Positions 5,545-7,468 of a stretch of 7,468 nucleotides of DNA are shown here, in pieces. Within the stretch, counting starts at the first letter, position 1, and each line of letters opens with the position of its first letter. The stretch comes from an uncultured bacterium (GTDB lineage Bacteria > Gemmatimonadota > Gemmatimonadetes > Longimicrobiales > RSA9). A program made the position numbers and the translations under genes. The notes under the pieces are model-generated. The model made no database searches, was not told where the DNA came from, and saw only the letters and a list, made by a program, of their open reading frames with translations. The stretch covers positions 1-7,468 of the forward strand of contig CALKIP010000193.1 in assembly GCA_937995995.1 (NCBI GenBank), written 5' to 3'.

Positions 5545-5976
5545 TTATCTGCCCCTTGCATCGATGCTTGCAGGGCCGGCACCATTGCCGGCGAGGTAGA
5601 GCCAGATCAGGAAGTAGAGGAGGGCGAGTTCGCCCATGTTCTCGACGGGTGCGCCGCCCTGGGGCATGTGGGCGATGACGTAGGCGCCGATCATCTCCAG
5701 GAGGAGGATCAGCGCGACGGGGCGGGTGAAGAGGCCGAGCACGATGAAGAGGCCGCCGAAGAATTCAAGCACGCCCGCCAGGCCCATCAGCGAGAACAGC
5801 TCGGCCGTGCCGCCTTCGGGGCCCATCCCGCCGAACCAGCCGAAGAGCTTCTGTGCGCCGTGCTGCATGAAGAGGAGCCCCGCCCCGACCCTGAGGATCG
5901 CGTGTGTGATCGGGCCCAGCGACGTCGGTACGCGTGAGTCGTGGTCGCGACGGTGGTTCGATGCGGCGGCATTCAT
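5545..5976 (-). CDS. DoxX family small membrane protein
   Basis: A 143-residue four-helix inner-membrane protein of the DoxX family. A polar, basic N-terminus (1-20) precedes helices at about 24-42, 60-82, 86-105 and 116-132. The family pattern is clear: RVGAGLLFMQHGAQKLFGWF at 29-48, the glycine-rich loop GGMGPEGG at 49-56, the ELFSLMGLAGVLEFFGGLFI helix, RPVAL at 85-89, and the closing NMGELALLYFLIWLYLAGNG followed by GPASID. DoxX proteins have been linked to thiol or oxidative stress handling in mycobacteria and to sulfur oxidation in archaea, but most members have no assigned reaction, so no substrate is proposed here. ATG 5976 fits the domain boundary, with only a weak AGG upstream. It reads towards katA and shares direction with the GH84 gene 148 bp upstream. 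The oxidative-stress link to furA-katA is only positional. Confidence 0.88.
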   Translation of the reverse strand: MNAAASNHRRDHDSRVPTSLGPITHAILRVGAGLLFMQHGAQKLFGWFGGMGPEGGTAELFSLMGLAGVLEFFGGLFIVLGLFTRPVALILLLEMIGAYVIAHMPQGGAPVENMGELALLYFLIWLYLAGNGAGPASIDARGR

Positions 5977-6004
5977 GGCAGTGCCTGGCTCGGGAGTCGC
6001 ACGG

Positions 6005-6030
6005 GCAATCCGCGGGCATTACGGATTTGC
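6005..6030 (-). promoter_or_regulatory. Imperfect dyad upstream of doxX
   Basis: gcAATCCG (6005-6012) and CGGATTtgc (6022-6030) form inverted arms around a 9-bp centre, with one extra T in the right arm. The dyad ends 29 bp before the doxX start codon, where an operator or promoter element would be expected. On the minus strand a weak TTGCGT sits just upstream of it. The rest of the 148-bp gap (5977-6124) shows no gene and no clear terminator for the GH84 gene. Confidence 0.28.
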
Positions 6031-6124
6031 TGCGCGTGCGCGACGCAAGACCCGATCCATTCGCGCGGCGGCGAAGCTGCGGGAAGTGTTAACTGGCGGG
6101 GGAGTCGGGCCGAGCGAGTGCGGA

Positions 6125-7189
6125 CTACTGCGTCTGCACGATCTCGTCCGTGATGCGGTACTCGCCGTCGAGCCAGGCGATGATCTCTCGCGCGCCGGGG
6201 TGGTCGACCCCGGCGTAGCGCTCGCGGAGCAGAGCTTCCCTCTCGCCGAGCCGGTCGAGTCCCACATCCTGGAGGGTGAGGACGTCCTCGTGCACCCGCA
6301 CGCCCAATTCCCTGCCCAGGACTTCGATGGCAGCGCGGCGGAGCGCGGCGCCGTACTCGTAGGCGTCGCCGAGGCGGTAGCTCTCGGCGAGTGTGAGGGC
6401 GGGGAGGCGAGTGAGCGTGGGCTGGAGCGCGGGATTGATCCCGTGTGCGGCGACGTGGGGCGCGAGGCTCGCCGGGCGTCCGGTGAAGCCGCGCAGGTGC
6501 AGGTACTGCGACATGCGCTGCCCGTCGTTGACCGGGTAGTTGTCCCAGAGGAACGGCCGGCGTCCGAGCTGCTCGGCGACCCGCCTCAGGTGCCCGGCCG
6601 AGAACTCCCGCGAACACACTTCCTCGCCCGTCCAGAAGACCTGGATGGCGGGATCGAGGAGGGCGCCGAGGCGTTCGAGGTAGTCGGGCGGCCGCTCGCC
6701 GAAGACGCGGTCGAGGACGGGGTCGTCCGAATAGTACGTCGGGCAGACGACGACGCGGTCGGCGCCGGTCCGCTCGGCGGCCCAGTGCACGATCTCGGCC
6801 TGGCGGTCGGCCAGGTCGGGCACGTCGCCGCGCATGTCGTCGAAGAGGAGAGCCAGATCGCGTACGCCGAGCTCGTCGAAGAGGGCGAGCTTGCGGGCGA
6901 GGGCGTCGCGGGCGGCGTCGTCGAAGTGGTGATAGATCTCGTACGGGCTCAGTCCGACGCCGAAACGCACGTCCAGCTCACGGCAGCGCTCGGCCAGGCG
7001 AGCCAGGCGCTCCGCCCCATTCTCGGGGTACGGCTCCTGCCAGCGCCTGCGCAGCCAGGGGTCGGCCTTGGGCGCGTAGAAGTAGAAGCGGTAGCCGTGC
7101 GGCGCGAGGAAGGCAACGGTCTCCTCACGCGCCTCCCATGTCCACGGCCTGCCGTAATACCCCTCGATGATGCCGAGCTCTACATCCAT
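6125..7189 (-). CDS. GH84 beta-N-acetylglucosaminidase (O-GlcNAcase-like)
   Basis: A 354-residue glycoside hydrolase family 84 enzyme, which cleaves terminal beta-linked GlcNAc by substrate-assisted catalysis through the acetamido group. It starts almost directly with the family block: GIIEGYYGRPWT at 6-17 (Gly10), YAPK at 38-41 (Lys41 contacts the sugar in relatives), the adjacent catalytic aspartates Asp117-Asp118 in LALLFDDMRGD, CPTYYSDD at 149-156, FWTGEEVCS at 185-193, and WDNYPVND at 215-222 (Asn217 and Asp222 correspond to substrate contacts in human OGA), then TGRP at 236-239. A helical segment fills about 250-354. There is no signal peptide, membrane helix or carbohydrate-binding module, unlike many secreted bacterial GH84 enzymes, so a cytoplasmic location is inferred. 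No O-GlcNAc transferase or amino-sugar catabolic gene is in view. No convincing Shine-Dalgarno precedes ATG 7189, but the start is fixed by the N-terminal motif. The substrate could be a modified protein, a cell-wall fragment or an imported glycan. Confidence 0.93.
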   Translation of the reverse strand: MDVELGIIEGYYGRPWTWEAREETVAFLAPHGYRFYFYAPKADPWLRRRWQEPYPENGAERLARLAERCRELDVRFGVGLSPYEIYHHFDDAARDALARKLALFDELGVRDLALLFDDMRGDVPDLADRQAEIVHWAAERTGADRVVVCPTYYSDDPVLDRVFGERPPDYLERLGALLDPAIQVFWTGEEVCSREFSAGHLRRVAEQLGRRPFLWDNYPVNDGQRMSQYLHLRGFTGRPASLAPHVAAHGINPALQPTLTRLPALTLAESYRLGDAYEYGAALRRAAIEVLGRELGVRVHEDVLTLQDVGLDRLGEREALLRERYAGVDHPGAREIIAWLDGEYRITDEIVQTQ

Positions 7190-7305
7190 GGGCTATCCAG
7201 TCCATTCGTGGAACGCGGGCGCGCCTGGGACGCATCGGGGGAGGGCCGGTCCTGGGCGCGCGGTCCATTGGCAACGCCGTCCGCGAGCCGGCCGCTACGT
7301 GCGCC

Positions 7306-7342
7306 GCGCGGGCGCGCCGTCCGACCGACGGCACGCCCGCGC
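7306..7342 (-). terminator. Hairpin downstream of the truncated minus-strand gene
   Basis: gcgcgggcgcgccgt (7306-7320) and acggcacgcccgcgc (7328-7342) form a 15-bp stem with a 7-nt loop. The only imperfect pair is C7315-A7333, which is a mismatch in plus RNA but a G-U wobble in minus RNA. The structure begins 14 bases after the stop of the minus-strand gene tail at 7357. This fits a terminator for that gene, although no T-run follows. The remaining spacer to the GH84 start (7190-7305) shows nothing else. Confidence 0.55.
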
Positions 7343-7356
7343 CTGGTCGCGTTCTC

Positions 7357-7418
7357 CTACTCTGCCAGGAACTTCTCCACCCACTCGCCGGGCAAGAGGC
7401 GGATCCCGACGAAGAAGC
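7357..7418 (-). CDS. C-terminal fragment of an unidentified gene
   Basis: Read on the minus strand, the last genuine bases of the contig give FFVGIRLLPGEWVEKFLAE and then TAG. Eighteen of these 19 codons end in G or C, and a terminator-like hairpin follows the stop, both suggesting a real coding end. The upstream part is missing because adapter sequence begins at 7419. The fragment is too short to assign a family. Confidence 0.5.
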
Positions 7419-7468
7419 AGATCGGAAGAGCGTCGTGTAGGGAAAGAGTGTAGATCTCGGTGGTCGCC
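7419..7468. other. Illumina TruSeq adapter contamination
   Basis: The last 50 bases begin AGATCGGAAGAGCGTCGTGT and continue as the exact reverse complement of the Illumina TruSeq universal (P5-side) adapter, ending eight bases before the adapter's end. This is untrimmed library sequence assembled onto the contig, not genomic DNA. Any reading frame crossing 7419 is artificial. On the plus strand it yields the familiar spurious tail IGRASCRERV. Confidence 0.98.

Noticed and set aside
5726..7453. 575-codon plus-strand open frame antisense to doxX and the GH84 gene.
   Set aside because: It is a shadow of two well-supported minus-strand genes, and its last residues are translated adapter sequence.

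Overview
This is a high-GC bacterial window with strong G/C preference at third codon positions. It carries six confident complete genes, two short unconfirmed reading frames, one truncated gene at the right edge, and a terminal stretch of sequencing adapter. The host phylum cannot be fixed from the sequence. The Fur-family regulator closely follows the actinobacterial FurA/CatR pattern, and two genes have promoter spacing compatible with leaderless mRNAs, which would suit an actinobacterium. However, furA-catalase cassettes move between lineages, so another high-GC phylum is equally possible.

Layout. Positions 1-250 hold no gene but are unusually structured: an eight-copy heptamer tandem array (56-111), a perfect 17-bp hairpin (122-161) and a second stem (168-214) enclosing a 10-bp direct repeat. 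A doubtful 87-codon frame (249-512) follows. Then come two overlapping plus-strand paralogues of the HlyC/CorC (CNNM) membrane CBS-domain family (512-1828 and 1825-3156), and a possible 78-aa third cistron (3153-3389). A promoter/operator region (about 3386-3420) leads into furA (3421-3885) and katA (3882-5375), which overlap by ATGA and end at a strong intrinsic terminator (5392-5441). On the minus strand, convergent to katA, lie doxX (5545-5976) and a compact GH84 beta-N-acetylglucosaminidase gene (6125-7189). The tail of another minus-strand gene (7357-7418) and its hairpin (7306-7342) follow.

Function. The best understood unit is furA-katA, a peroxide or metal responsive repressor probably controlling itself and a heme catalase that destroys hydrogen peroxide. 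The CorC-like pair probably forms a membrane cation (Mg/Co type) transport or efflux module, perhaps as a heterodimer. DoxX is a small four-helix membrane protein. GH84 removes beta-linked GlcNAc from an unknown, probably cytoplasmic, substrate. No wholly new system is evident. The main points for follow-up are the adapter artefact, the repeat cluster at the left end, the overlapping small frames and the stand-alone GH84.

Caution: positions 7419-7468 match the reverse complement of the Illumina TruSeq universal adapter, so the right end is not biological sequence.
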